DNA of 32,008 nucleotides from Calditrichota bacterium (GCA_016867855.1 VGIO01000010.1:1-32008); one strand, 5' to 3'. Counted from the stretch's first letter, positions 18,101 to 27,127 are shown. The notes: a model not told the origin generated them from the letters alone. Program-made: numbers and translations.

Positions 18101-20479
18101 GCTGGCGGCAGAATCCGGCGCAACATTGAAAAAAGCCTGCCCGGAAATGACTTCCAAATAAGGCGAATCAGTTGTCAATTCGGCTATCATTTCGCCTTGC
18201 GGTGGACGACCGCCATAGTTGGTGATATTCAACGCCAGTTCGAGAGTCTCGGTGGGATTGGCGCGGTTGTCGCCATCGCCGCGCGAGTCGCCCTCGTTGT
18301 CATCATTTATTGTAAATGTCCCGGCGCCGATAAATGGCGCGGGAGTAATATTATAATCGACGAGAACCGGTCTGAGGTTATGTCCACTAACAGTCAGTTT
18401 AATCTGTCCGCTCTGCGTCCACTGCGGATTGAGGTCGAACTGGACGCGGCCTTCAGCGTCGGTTTGCTTCACAATTTGAAAGACCGGCGCATTTTGTTCA
18501 GCTTTATAGAGGCAGACATCGATGCCTTGCGCCGGCACATCTTCGTCGCGGTCGAACATCACTTCGACTGCGAGATGGGTCTCGCCGCGCCTTAAGACTT
18601 CGGGGCGATGCACAAGCAGCGGCTGCGGAACATCGGTGAACAGGTCAACTGCGCCATCGCCCATTAAGTTGGTGATATAGTAATGGCACAGCCAGTTCAG
18701 CATATTGCGGTTTTCAGGATGGTTGACATCGCCGCGTCCGGCATAGTGTGTATAAAGCCCTAATTTGCCAATTAAATGCACATAGCCCATTAATGTCAGG
18801 TTTTGGGCGAAAATACTGTGGATTGAAGCCGAACAATAGATATTATTATAAGCCGTATGCGTCGAACCGGCGCTGCCAACCGCGCCGATTGCCCCGCCGT
18901 TCGGATGCCAGGTGAAACTCTCATTGAAATAACCATTGCCACCGTCTGAAATATGTTCAGCATAATCGCCGGTATTACAAGTTATAATCATCGCATAAGG
19001 CAGCATCCGGTCATTGCGAAGTTGAGGAACCATAGCAAAAGTAAATCTATCGCCCTGCTGCCCCATCCAGAGATGGCCGCGGAATAAGAACATCGACATC
19101 CCGCCTTCGAAATTGTCTATCGTGAACTGCCGGGTATCGGCGATTTGACCGGCCGAGAAATAGAGTTGGCTGACCTGTTGATAGCCATTGTTTAATAGTA
19201 TGCTGCGCGTCCAGCGGCACATATCGATACTCGATAGTCCGCTGCGATAGTCATGGGACACGACGGCGCCGCGCTTCTGCCAGTTGCGTTGGTTGCCTTC
19301 AGCGGGAACATAGGGGTCGGATTCATAGCGTATGAATTTATTAACCATTCCCCGCAGCCGATCGATACTATCGAAAGGCATCCGGCTGACCGCCGCTTCG
19401 GGCAGAACATCGTCGCCTTCCCAGAGACAAAAGTCATTGTCGCTCTCATAAGGGTAACCAAGTCCACTGACATTTTTATCGAAGAATCCGAAGGGGAATG
19501 AGCCGTCGGTGTCGCCGCAGATAATGACGATTTCCGGTGGAATCGTCCATTCGCGGTAAGCCTGCTGCAGTTCGCGCGTCACGGAAGCCGCGTCGTTGCT
19601 GGTCCGCACCCGCAGGATTTGCGCCGTCCAACCCATCCGCCGGCGCCATTCGACCAGCGGCGCCAAGGTGTTGGCGACTTCGTTCCAGGATTGGTCGTCG
19701 TCGATGACATAGACCACCGAGCCGCCGCGCGGACCGCCAGGATCGCGCTGCGGAAGCGGTGGATTCAGCGCTATATTGCTCACTAACTGATGAAAATAAC
19801 GCGATGGCCGCGGCCGGTCGGGGTCGATGACGATGTTTTCGCGATTCTTATCGGTAGCGAAATTTACTTCGATGTCAACATTGTCCAGAACGACTAATTC
19901 GCCGGTGCGAGCTTTCCAGCGCAGCGGATAGACCGTAACCGGCAGAATTCGATAGCCGCGCATTATGGCGGGTTTGCCCAGCGTCACCGGTTCGGGCGGC
20001 CAAAAGCCGTCGGTTTCATTTACAATATCGACTCGTTTTAGCGGCTTCGTCCAGTTCTCGGCGCCCGGTTCGAACATAACGCTTTCATCTCCGGTCATCA
20101 ATTCCGTCTGAACAGGAAATGGATTGACATCGGTTATTTTATGTGAGCGGAGATTTTCGAGATTTAGTTCGACGCCGCTTTGGGGTGGAATGAGTAGGAA
20201 ACTGGTGAGCGCCGGCAGTTCGGGCCAGCCTTCGCCGCCGGCAATCGGATGACCTTCGAAGGCGAAGCGGTCAAACTGTTCGCCGCCGACGGTTATCTGC
20301 TCGCGTTCTAACTTAGCCAGCCGGAAATTCAGCTGCACAACGCTTGGCGTCGCTGCTATTAGCGCCGTCGAATGTTCGGCGACAGCGGTCACAGCAACTG
20401 TTGCCGCGCCGTATAAATGCTGAGGATTGGCGAAAAGCGAAATGAATATAACGAGGAGGAATATTATGTTTTTTTTCAT
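15182..20479 (-). CDS. Gingipain-type C25 cysteine protease, multidomain, with T9SS-type C-terminal sorting domain
   Basis: Signal peptide; C25 core with FLFRGHLWMG...YAMIITCNTGDYAEH (candidate His and Cys 32 residues apart); CARDB-like regions; carboxypeptidase-regulatory-like GYVTDFETGEALQSALITT; C-terminus FALKQNHPNPFNMQTRLVYSL...NGREVARLI...DDLPAGIYFARLQSG...KMAVLK. Confidence 0.92.
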   Translation of the reverse strand: MKKNIIFLLVIFISLFANPQHLYGAATVAVTAVAEHSTALIAATPSVVQLNFRLAKLEREQITVGGEQFDRFAFEGHPIAGGEGWPELPALTSFLLIPPQSGVELNLENLRSHKITDVNPFPVQTELMTGDESVMFEPGAENWTKPLKRVDIVNETDGFWPPEPVTLGKPAIMRGYRILPVTVYPLRWKARTGELVVLDNVDIEVNFATDKNRENIVIDPDRPRPSRYFHQLVSNIALNPPLPQRDPGGPRGGSVVYVIDDDQSWNEVANTLAPLVEWRRRMGWTAQILRVRTSNDAASVTRELQQAYREWTIPPEIVIICGDTDGSFPFGFFDKNVSGLGYPYESDNDFCLWEGDDVLPEAAVSRMPFDSIDRLRGMVNKFIRYESDPYVPAEGNQRNWQKRGAVVSHDYRSGLSSIDMCRWTRSILLNNGYQQVSQLYFSAGQIADTRQFTIDNFEGGMSMFLFRGHLWMGQQGDRFTFAMVPQLRNDRMLPYAMIITCNTGDYAEHISDGGNGYFNESFTWHPNGGAIGAVGSAGSTHTAYNNIYCSASIHSIFAQNLTLMGYVHLIGKLGLYTHYAGRGDVNHPENRNMLNWLCHYYITNLMGDGAVDLFTDVPQPLLVHRPEVLRRGETHLAVEVMFDRDEDVPAQGIDVCLYKAEQNAPVFQIVKQTDAEGRVQFDLNPQWTQSGQIKLTVSGHNLRPVLVDYNITPAPFIGAGTFTINDDNEGDSRGDGDNRANPTETLELALNITNYGGRPPQGEMIAELTTDSPYLEVISGQAFFNVAPDSAASVRGDFVVLIGGGMRHNQNAVFNLTTTAGGQSWNSSVSIPVVGPKFGKPRLLWDNAPLRPADAASLRISLVNIGGKAAPPMAAALFSRTHTIGAPVADGTFRAAGVNDTARSEGSFRLSAHPFHLGGQKADLGIALASDGGILDTVWFTIVVDEPRPGQPFGPDKYGYICFDDTDTSWFAAPRFEWVEISGRLNGPGTNTTLNDIAAEDDSSVVVNLPFNFQYYGQNFNRITICTNGWIAMGDYRHLISARNRHIPDGENPPGMIAPFWDDLITDNNSGIWTWYDEDNNRFIVEWSRMKRLGGNPQTIESFQVILNDPRHYPSFTGDGEIIFQYLDVTDEQQCNQAWDTPFASVGIASPDLSTGLEYTYWNQRNGATAPLVPRRAIKFTTLIEFVTGCLRGYVTDFETGEALQSALITTTYGFSARTDAEGFYEIPEILVDTNYTITASKQFYNDSTQTGIVIIEGDPVYVDFALLHPEFTMSVDSVYFEMLPDSVAQRAITMRNNGNGTLWFNTRLNYVPSENLLPPPIWQRLSSPVRDEPDEAWDPLLMFTVSDTVGDAAIQCIELVDTVWYVAGSNNRNDTLRFFYRFDRRGRYIDRLPQPRIGGQYGIRDMVYYEDMLYCALGNTWIALVDPISGDSIAGWTMPIRNFSPRNITIDPETGLLYLSTNTSSSFIQVFSIDGDTLRPVRSYAKLDPRTNEAIREQGLAWFKDDIDRFYLYLITNVVPTPNDPNRADVSIHKLNTETGEIRFLTDLGAHLPASASGRGGMTITSKWNNLVWALAAVFDNNQQDLVGVFEIGPNSSWMRYEPKLDTLVAGTARPIEFTINSADLDYGFYGVTINFSHNANPGLFSLPIILEVTDSLTPPPPDTDTVVNTREKELFAKYFALKQNHPNPFNMQTRLVYSLDRTAKVSLTIWDTNGREVARLIDKVQKDGRYEYIWRADDLPAGIYFARLQSGDKVAVRKMAVLK

Positions 20480-20610
20480 CGCTGCACCTTGTAGGCTAAT
20501 CTGAGGTTTTCAGTTCCTTAGAGAATTAAAAGTCGCGGCTGGCGCCGGTTTGACGAAGCCTTGGGTAGAACTTATACTAATTTGCTTCAGCAGGACACCG
20601 CGGATTGATG

Positions 20611-20677
20611 AATTCACAACGGATTATAACTCATATTTAAGATGTATCCGTTACATCCGTTTAATCCGTTGTGAATT
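20611..20677. repeat. Palindromic intergenic repeat, family B, copy 1
   Basis: aattcacaacggattata ... atccgtttaatccgttgtgaatt. Confidence 0.85.
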
Positions 20678-20825
20678 ATCTTAAAATAAGCGTTATTTCA
20701 AACACGGTTTAGCATCAGGACGATTATTTAGGATAAATTAAACCTAACTTACTAATATAATAAATATCGTTAATAAGTCAAGCCTCGTTTGCTGAAATTT
20801 ACGGTAATTATTCAACCTTATACAC

Positions 20826-20854
20826 TTGACACATAGGATTGGAATGACTATTTT
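20826..20854 (+). promoter_or_regulatory. Candidate sigma70-like promoter upstream of the polyprenyl synthetase gene
   Basis: TTGACA (20826-20831), 17-nt spacer, TATTTT (20849-20854); in a divergent AT-rich intergenic region. Confidence 0.35.
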
Positions 20855-20944
20855 TAAAATACTAAAATTTGCTGAACAAAATAAAGCGCATTTTGCGTCC
20901 TTTGACCGCTTCGTTCACAATATTGTCATTTAAAATATCCTTAA

Positions 20945-22042
20945 ATGCCATCCAACGACCGCAGGGAGTTTTTTACAGCCCTCGACAGGCGCTGTAAGTG
21001 GATAAAAAACTATATATTACACCCGCGTTTTGTCGGGCGGTTTTCACCGGCTGAGATACAGTGGGCGGTAACGGCTTATGTGCGTTACGGCGGAAAGCGG
21101 CTGAGACCGGCGATATTGCTGTTTTCCTGCGGCGCGGTCGGCGGCGACGAACGGCAGGCAATTCCGGCTGCAGCCGCCGTCGAAATCTTTCACACCTGGA
21201 CGCTGGTTCACGATGACATCATCGACCGCGATCCGATGCGGCGCGGTCAAGCCACTGTGCATCAGCGCTTCTTTGACCACTACGATATGAAGCCGGCGGA
21301 TTGTTCTTTGCCGGTCGATGAAGCGCGGCACTACGGCGTCTCCTTGGCAATCCTGACCGGCGACATCCAGCATGGCTGGGGCATCAGTATGATGACCGAA
21401 CTCGCCACCCGGCGCGGCGTTACATCCGACATCACACTGAAGTTAATCGACGACCTGGATACTTATGTCCTCAACACGCTGGTCGAAGGTGAAGTGCTTG
21501 ACATCCAGTATTCGCACCAGCCTTTGGAAGCCTTAACGCCGGAGGATATTGAGACGATGCTGTGGAAGAAGACCGGGGCGCTCTATCAATTCTGCGGTCG
21601 TGCCGGGGCGATGATAGGGCTCGGCAAACGCAAGCATCCTTATATCGAGGCTGTATCGGAATTTGCTGCGCTCTGCGGCACGGCTTTTCAGTTGCAGGAT
21701 GATATTTTGGGCGTAGTCGGCAATCAGGAGGTCATCGGCAAACCGGTTGGATCCGACCTGCGCGAGGGTAAGAAAACCTTGGTCGTTCATTACGCCTATC
21801 AGAATGCCAGTCTATCAGAAAAGAAATTAATATCCGGAGTTTTAGGCAATCCTAAAGCCGATGAAAGCCAAATTCGAAGAGTCATTCAAGCCCTGCGCGA
21901 TTTAGGCGGGATAAAAATCGTCAACCAGCGCGCTAAGGATTTAATTGCCAAGGCTCAAAATTATCTGCAAGCGCTGCCGGAAAATCAATATCGCGCCTGG
22001 CTCAAACAATGGGCCGATTATATGGTGCAGAGGGAATTTTAG
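20945..22042 (+). CDS. Polyprenyl synthetase (isoprenyl diphosphate synthase)
   Basis: GGKRLRPAILLFSC, first Asp-rich motif HDDIIDRDPMRRGQATVHQRF, second FQLQDDILGVVGNQEVIGKPVGSDLREGKKTLV. Confidence 0.95.
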   Translation: MPSNDRREFFTALDRRCKWIKNYILHPRFVGRFSPAEIQWAVTAYVRYGGKRLRPAILLFSCGAVGGDERQAIPAAAAVEIFHTWTLVHDDIIDRDPMRRGQATVHQRFFDHYDMKPADCSLPVDEARHYGVSLAILTGDIQHGWGISMMTELATRRGVTSDITLKLIDDLDTYVLNTLVEGEVLDIQYSHQPLEALTPEDIETMLWKKTGALYQFCGRAGAMIGLGKRKHPYIEAVSEFAALCGTAFQLQDDILGVVGNQEVIGKPVGSDLREGKKTLVVHYAYQNASLSEKKLISGVLGNPKADESQIRRVIQALRDLGGIKIVNQRAKDLIAKAQNYLQALPENQYRAWLKQWADYMVQREF

Positions 22043-22126
22043 GGCGGATGAACGAAATGGACGAGATAGATAGCATCGGCCGAATTGACAATCCTAATCC
22101 CAAATCTAACGCCTAAAGCCCAGTTA

Positions 22127-22393
22127 ATGAAATCAGCCGAAGTAACTATAACTAACCGGCTTGGACTGCATGCCCGTCCGGCATCGAAATTAGTCCGCAC
22201 GGTTACCGGCGGCGATTCGCAGGTTTTCTTGATAAAAGACGGTCAACGCGTCAACGCGCGCAGCATTTTAGGGGTGATGCTTTTGGATGCCGGTCAGGGC
22301 GCAAGTGTTTGCATCGAGGTCAGTGGTGCAGATGAAGATATAATGCTTCGGAAATTAGTCGAGTTAATTGTGGGAAAGTTTGGCGAGGATTAG
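22127..22393 (+). CDS. HPr-family phosphocarrier protein
   Basis: TITNRLGLHARPASKLVRTV (His site) and VNARSILGVMLLDAGQG (Ser46-like site); ATG at 22127 gives the standard HPr length. Confidence 0.93.
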   Translation: MKSAEVTITNRLGLHARPASKLVRTVTGGDSQVFLIKDGQRVNARSILGVMLLDAGQGASVCIEVSGADEDIMLRKLVELIVGKFGED

Positions 22394-22420
22394 AATCTGA
22401 ATTGATGTTTGATTATTTAG

Positions 22421-22494
22421 TAGCGGAGGAGGGACTTGAACCCCCGACACGCGGATTATGATTCCGCTGCTCTGACCAACTGAGCTACTCCGCC
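22421..22494 (-). tRNA. tRNA with CAT anticodon (tRNA-Met elongator, or tRNA-Ile2 if lysidine-modified)
   Basis: Reverse complement GGCGGAGTAGCTCAGTTGGTCAGAGCAGCGGAATCATAATCCGCGTGTCGGGGGTTCAAGTCCCTCCTCCGCTA folds as a full cloverleaf; anticodon loop ATCATAA; not initiator-like (no GGG/CCC anticodon stem). Confidence 0.95.
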
Positions 22495-22761
22495 GCGAAG
22501 TATGCAAAATTAGGGACAGATATCTATCCGTCCTTAATTATTGTGCTTGTCTGGATGCCCGCTTGCGCGGGTAAGATGCGCTTTTAGCGTTTTAGTGAAT
22601 ATTCCAAAGAACTTTTATTAATATAAAAATTCCTGTTGATTTGTCAATATGAAACAATAGATTCTCAGTTTATAGATTGACTTTTTATTGATTATTATTT
22701 ATATTAAATTTTTATTTCATTTCCTAATTAAATAATTTTCGAACCACACATAGAGGAACTA

Positions 22762-25476
22762 ATGTCCTTGAAATTCAATCGGGGCATTCCAGCGCTGTTT
22801 AGCGCGCTTTGTGCAATGTTAGTCCCGTTGGCGCTTAGCGCGGCGGATTACAGTTGGATGAGGCCGGGCGAGAATGTCGAAGCCGACCGGATTTACTTAA
22901 AAATACACTCCCAATATGCGCCTTTGGAGGTTAAAGTCTTTGGTGGACTAGTGCATACAGGCAATTCCGCGCTCGACGCCGTGGCGGATGCCTTTGGCGT
23001 TTATAGAATCGAGAAGACATTTATGATGGAAGCGACGCCGGCCGACCCTAAAGTGCCGGATCTGTCGCGTTATTATACTGCCTTTTTCCCGGAAGCCTAC
23101 GGTCCGGTTAGGCTCATCGAGGCTTATGAGGCTTGCCCGGAGGTCGAATTTGCCGAGTGGATAACCATCGACCGGGTTGACTATATTCCTAATGATGCCC
23201 GTTTCCGCGGGCAGTGGCATTTAAGTCATTGCGGTTTCCCCGGCGCCTGGGATATTTCCGCTGGTTCGCCCAGTGTAGTCATCGGTATTGTTGACTCTGG
23301 CATCGATATGCCGTTCGACGATATGGGCGATTGGGCTATTCACGAAGATTTAGAGCCTAATTTATGGGTGAATCCGGGTGAGGACATCGACCATAATGGC
23401 ATAATGACTTTGGACGATTGGGATGGGCAGGATAACGACCGCAATGGTTATGCGGATGATTTTTTCGGCTGGGATTTGACCGGACGCGATAACTGGCCTC
23501 ACGATGAATGGGCGCGACGCGGCGGCTTAGCGCACGGAACGCATGTTGCCGGAATAGCCTCAGCCGCGACTGACAATGAGATTGGCGTATCCGGCGCGGG
23601 CTTTAACTGCAGGTTAATGATTGCCGCCTGTTATGACTATCGCTCTGACGGATATATCGACAACGGATATAACGGCATCGAATACTGCGGACGCAACCGC
23701 GCCGACATCATAAACTGCTCCTGGGGCAGTAATTCAGCGCCCAATCGCACGCAGATGGCTGTCGTTAATTACGCCCGTTCGCAAGGTTCAATCATTTTTG
23801 CGGCGATGGGCAACGACACTATTTACGACCATCGGGGGCTGCAACTACATCACTATCCGGCTTGCTATGACGGCGTTATTGCGGTAGCCGCTTGCGATTC
23901 GCGCGATGATAAAGTCCTTTTCTCAAATTGGGGTGATTATGTTGACCTGGTCGCGCCAGGCGAAGCCATCTTATCGACCTTTACAAATAATGATTATAGG
24001 TCTTTTCCCGGCACATCGATGGCTTCTCCGTTAGCCGCCGGACTCGGCGCTCTGATGCTCTCTTCGATGAGGTTGAACGAAGTGCAATTGCTCGACCGGA
24101 TGCAGCGCACCGCGATCGATATTTCCGCCCGCAATCAACAATATGTCGGTATCCGTTACCGCATCAACGCCGAGGAATTGCTGAATTCGTCGCAGCCGCG
24201 CTTCGAATTGCTCGAATGGGAAATCGACGAATGGAACGGCAATCACGACGGCCGGGCGGATCCACTGGAACATATTTTCTTTAATATTACTTTACGCAAC
24301 CGCTCGTTTTTTACAAATGCCAACAATGTTCGCATTAGTCTCAGTAATCCCGATTCAACTCTTATCATCGGAAACCAGATAAGGCTGTTAGGTAATATCA
24401 ACACCCAACAGAGCGTTGCAATGTTTGGACAGGAACGGCTCTCGTTTTATGTGCAGTGGTTTTCTAAGCCGCACTATACGACCTTTACCATTAGAATTAC
24501 AGCCGACGGCGGATTTGAGCAGACCTTTGAAAAGTCGATGACCATCGGACATCCTCATTATTTATTAGTCGATGACGACGATGGTTCCACTTTCGAATCT
24601 TATTATAAACAGGATTTGGATCAGCGTCCGGTCGTCCACGATATGTGGTCGATGCAAGATAATGGCGATCTTACCGCTGAATATTTGCAGGGCTATACTG
24701 CGGTTATATGGGCGGCCGGCAATGCGCGCAATCCGCTGACGGTTTCAGAACAGGCGGTTATCAGCGCATATCTTAACGGCGGCGGATATTTATTGCTGAC
24801 CGGGCAGTTCATCGGCGATGATTTAGGGAATACCGATTTTCATCGGGATGTGCTGCGAGCCAGGCATCTTACAGACAACACCAACGGCAGCCAGTTGTTC
24901 GGAGAACCGGGTGGACCTTGCGAGGGGATGCGGCTGCTGCTGGTCGGCGGCGCCGGCGCCGGCAACGGCCGGATTTCGCCCAGCGCTATGGAACCGTTGA
25001 ACGGCGCCCGTCCGTTGTTAAACTATGACAACGGTTCAGGTGTTGGAGGCATCATCTATACCGGTCAATACGGACTAGTCTATTTGGGCTTCGCACTCGA
25101 AGGCGTTTCCGGGATGGGCGGTACGACGCCGCGGACAGTATTCATCGAGCGCCTCCTGGATTTGTTCTATCAATTGACAGCGCCCGATGAACCGGCGGCT
25201 GAATTGTTGTCATCGAGCGTTCATTTATCACCGGCTTATCCCAATCCGTTTAACGGGTTGACGGAATTCCGGGTCGAACTGCCTTATGCGGCTGATTATC
25301 GACTCGAGGTCGTCGATGCCGCCGGACATCAAACCACGTTGCTGCATATTGGGGGGGCAACCGCTGGGATGCACCAATATTTCTGGAACGCTTCAGCCCA
25401 GCCGGCCGGGATATATTTTATAAGACTTAGTCATCCTGCCGGAACCCGGTTGCAGAAAGTTGTCTTGGTTAAATAA
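22762..25476 (+). CDS. Subtilisin-like S8 serine protease with T9SS-type C-terminal sorting domain
   Basis: Catalytic motifs IGIVDSGID, AHGTHVAGIAS, GTSMASPLAAG; C-terminus LSPAYPNPFNGLTEFRVELPY...PAGIYFIRLSHPAGTRLQKVVLVK; signal peptide; AGAGGA RBS upstream. Confidence 0.94.
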   Translation: MSLKFNRGIPALFSALCAMLVPLALSAADYSWMRPGENVEADRIYLKIHSQYAPLEVKVFGGLVHTGNSALDAVADAFGVYRIEKTFMMEATPADPKVPDLSRYYTAFFPEAYGPVRLIEAYEACPEVEFAEWITIDRVDYIPNDARFRGQWHLSHCGFPGAWDISAGSPSVVIGIVDSGIDMPFDDMGDWAIHEDLEPNLWVNPGEDIDHNGIMTLDDWDGQDNDRNGYADDFFGWDLTGRDNWPHDEWARRGGLAHGTHVAGIASAATDNEIGVSGAGFNCRLMIAACYDYRSDGYIDNGYNGIEYCGRNRADIINCSWGSNSAPNRTQMAVVNYARSQGSIIFAAMGNDTIYDHRGLQLHHYPACYDGVIAVAACDSRDDKVLFSNWGDYVDLVAPGEAILSTFTNNDYRSFPGTSMASPLAAGLGALMLSSMRLNEVQLLDRMQRTAIDISARNQQYVGIRYRINAEELLNSSQPRFELLEWEIDEWNGNHDGRADPLEHIFFNITLRNRSFFTNANNVRISLSNPDSTLIIGNQIRLLGNINTQQSVAMFGQERLSFYVQWFSKPHYTTFTIRITADGGFEQTFEKSMTIGHPHYLLVDDDDGSTFESYYKQDLDQRPVVHDMWSMQDNGDLTAEYLQGYTAVIWAAGNARNPLTVSEQAVISAYLNGGGYLLLTGQFIGDDLGNTDFHRDVLRARHLTDNTNGSQLFGEPGGPCEGMRLLLVGGAGAGNGRISPSAMEPLNGARPLLNYDNGSGVGGIIYTGQYGLVYLGFALEGVSGMGGTTPRTVFIERLLDLFYQLTAPDEPAAELLSSSVHLSPAYPNPFNGLTEFRVELPYAADYRLEVVDAAGHQTTLLHIGGATAGMHQYFWNASAQPAGIYFIRLSHPAGTRLQKVVLVK

Positions 25477-25520
25477 AGAATTATCTACATATTGTCTCAG
25501 TATTATAATGTTATGCTGCC

Positions 25521-26372
25521 TTGAAGCGACGGTCTAAAACATTGCTTTGGTGTTCAATGGGCTTGATATGGACTATATTTTCGAGCCTATATGCCCAACA
25601 TCTGCAGCCGGTTGTAACACTGCATACCGACCGTCTGCCGGAAGAGGAAAAGCAATATCTGTCTGGGCTGGCCGGACAATTGGAGCGTCTGATACGCGCG
25701 GCGAATTGGGTCGAAAAGCCGTATAACTATCAATTCTCGTTGAAAATCGATATTTTCTTTGAGAAGTGGACTCGCACCGCCTTGCAGCGACGATACACAG
25801 CCGGGATATTAGTAGCCTTGAAAGATGGAGTGCAATTCCGCGATCGGCGTTGGGAATTTCCTTATTCACAGGATGAACCGCTGAACTTCAGCGATCCTTA
25901 TCATCCGTTAACCGGGTTAATTGAGTTTTATAACTATTTGGCTTTGGCGCGTGAGATTGACCTGCTCGCGCCCTTAAGCGGCGATAGTTATGGGCAGAAG
26001 GCATATTTTATCTCGCAGAGTTCGCGTTCGGAGGCGTTGTATGCACTCGGCTGGGATGCGAGGCGCGAGTTAGCCGATTATTTGAACCGCGACAGCACGA
26101 TAACATCCTTGCGGCAAGCCGCTTTCTATGCTCGTGCAGGGTATTATTATCTCGATAAGAACATTCAAACTGCTGCTGAAGACAACTTGTGCCGTGCCGC
26201 CGAACTATTATTGCAAGTCCCACCGCAGATGGTCGAACTGCACCGTGACGACCATATTATTCGTTTTGTGGACATCGCCCGCTTCGCCGAAGCGCTGAAG
26301 GAAGCGAGTTTAAAAGATATCCTTAGCCAATTTGAGGAATGGGATGTTGAAAATGTAGAAATATTTCGTTGA
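25521..26372 (+). CDS. DUF4835 / PorD-like protein
   Basis: Exported ~280-aa protein with LERLIRAANWVEKPYNYQFSLKIDI, WEFPYSQDEPLNFSDPYHPLTGLIEFYNYLALAREID, YGQKAYFISQSSRSEALYALGWD, FYARAGYYYLD; layout resembles PorD/DUF4835 from memory. Confidence 0.65.
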   Translation: MKRRSKTLLWCSMGLIWTIFSSLYAQHLQPVVTLHTDRLPEEEKQYLSGLAGQLERLIRAANWVEKPYNYQFSLKIDIFFEKWTRTALQRRYTAGILVALKDGVQFRDRRWEFPYSQDEPLNFSDPYHPLTGLIEFYNYLALAREIDLLAPLSGDSYGQKAYFISQSSRSEALYALGWDARRELADYLNRDSTITSLRQAAFYARAGYYYLDKNIQTAAEDNLCRAAELLLQVPPQMVELHRDDHIIRFVDIARFAEALKEASLKDILSQFEEWDVENVEIFR

Positions 26373-26427
26373 AATGAGAAATTCTCTTGACAAGGATATA
26401 TAAATTCAATAAATTAAAGATAGCAAT

Positions 26428-26458
26428 GCTTCGTCCCCTTGGTAAATTGGGGGTGAAG
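26428..26458. other. Possible stem-loop in the leader of the following ORF
   Basis: ctTCGTCCCC..loop ttggtaaatt..GGGGGTGAAG: 10-bp stem including two G-U pairs. Confidence 0.4.
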
Positions 26459-26474
26459 GCGAGATGTTTATCAA

Positions 26475-26906
26475 GTGAGTAGTAAAATGAAACAGCCAAA
26501 ACCGCTTCTTATCGCATTATTAATCTGCTCGATAGCAGGCTTATTAGCCGTGAGCGCATGGGCGGAAACTTTCGTGGTGCGCGAATTTACAGCTGCTAAT
26601 ACCGGCCAGGAAGTGCGGCTGGAGTGGCTTAGCGGCAGCGAGAGCGGCTTAAGCGAATTTCGCGTTCAACGTTCGTTCGACGGCCAAAATTATCGGACAA
26701 TTTATAATGTCAATTTAAAAGGTTCGAACAATCGCTATGTATATATCGACAGCGATTTATTCAAAGGCGAGATTCGAATGGTGCATTATCGTATCGAAGC
26801 CGCTTTCCACGATGGGCGAAACGAGTGGAGCAAGGCTGAAATTGTAACACTTTCGTTTTCAGGACTGCGCCGCACTTGGGGCAGCATCAAGGCGATGTTT
26901 CGATAG
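26475..26906 (+). CDS. Small exported protein, fibronectin type III-like
   Basis: Signal peptide ending SAWA; VRLEWLSGSESGLSEFRVQRSFDGQNYRTIYNVNLKGSNNRYVYIDSDL...HYRIEA resembles FnIII-like domains. ATG at 26487 is an alternative start. Confidence 0.6.
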   Translation: MSSKMKQPKPLLIALLICSIAGLLAVSAWAETFVVREFTAANTGQEVRLEWLSGSESGLSEFRVQRSFDGQNYRTIYNVNLKGSNNRYVYIDSDLFKGEIRMVHYRIEAAFHDGRNEWSKAEIVTLSFSGLRRTWGSIKAMFR

Positions 26907-26922
26907 GTCTTATATACATTTA

Positions 26923-27087
26923 ATACCAAATTGCAATCAATCGGATGATAAATGTCAAAACAAATTCACAACAGATTAAACGGATGAAACGGATAATCCT
27001 GTAAAGCGCTGTGTTAATACGTTCTATTCGTTTAATCCGTTGTAAAATTTGAATCCCTTTATTATTCATTTGAATGCAAATTGGTAT
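26923..27087. repeat. Palindromic intergenic repeat, family B, copy 2, with outer terminal inverted repeats
   Basis: Outer arms ataccaaattgcaatcaa (26923-26940) and ttgaatgcaaattggtat (27070-27087), 16/18 complementary; inner attcacaacagattaaacggatgaaacggata ... attcgtttaatccgttgtaaaatttga. Confidence 0.85.
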
Positions 27088-27127
27088 AAAAAGCAAATAA
27101 GCGTCCTGCGACGCTTATTTGCTTTTT
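27088..27127. terminator. Bidirectional rho-independent terminator
   Basis: AAAAAGCAAATAAGCGTC ctgc GACGCTTATTTGCTTTTT: 18-bp perfect stem, A/T tracts on both sides, between convergent genes. Confidence 0.85.

Noticed and set aside
15563-19501. Numerous 60-170-aa ORFs on both strands within 15563-19501, including 17658-18161 (+)
   Set aside because: All lie within the 1765-aa C25 protease CDS, which is continuous and well supported.
22421-22494. tRNA considered as an integration site for a mobile island
   Set aside because: No integrase, no direct repeat of the tRNA 3' end seen, and flanking genes look like ordinary chromosome.
26387-26415. TTGACA-17-TAAATT promoter upstream of the FnIII-like gene
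   Set aside because: Only a 4/6 match at the -10 box in AT-rich sequence; too weak to list as a feature.
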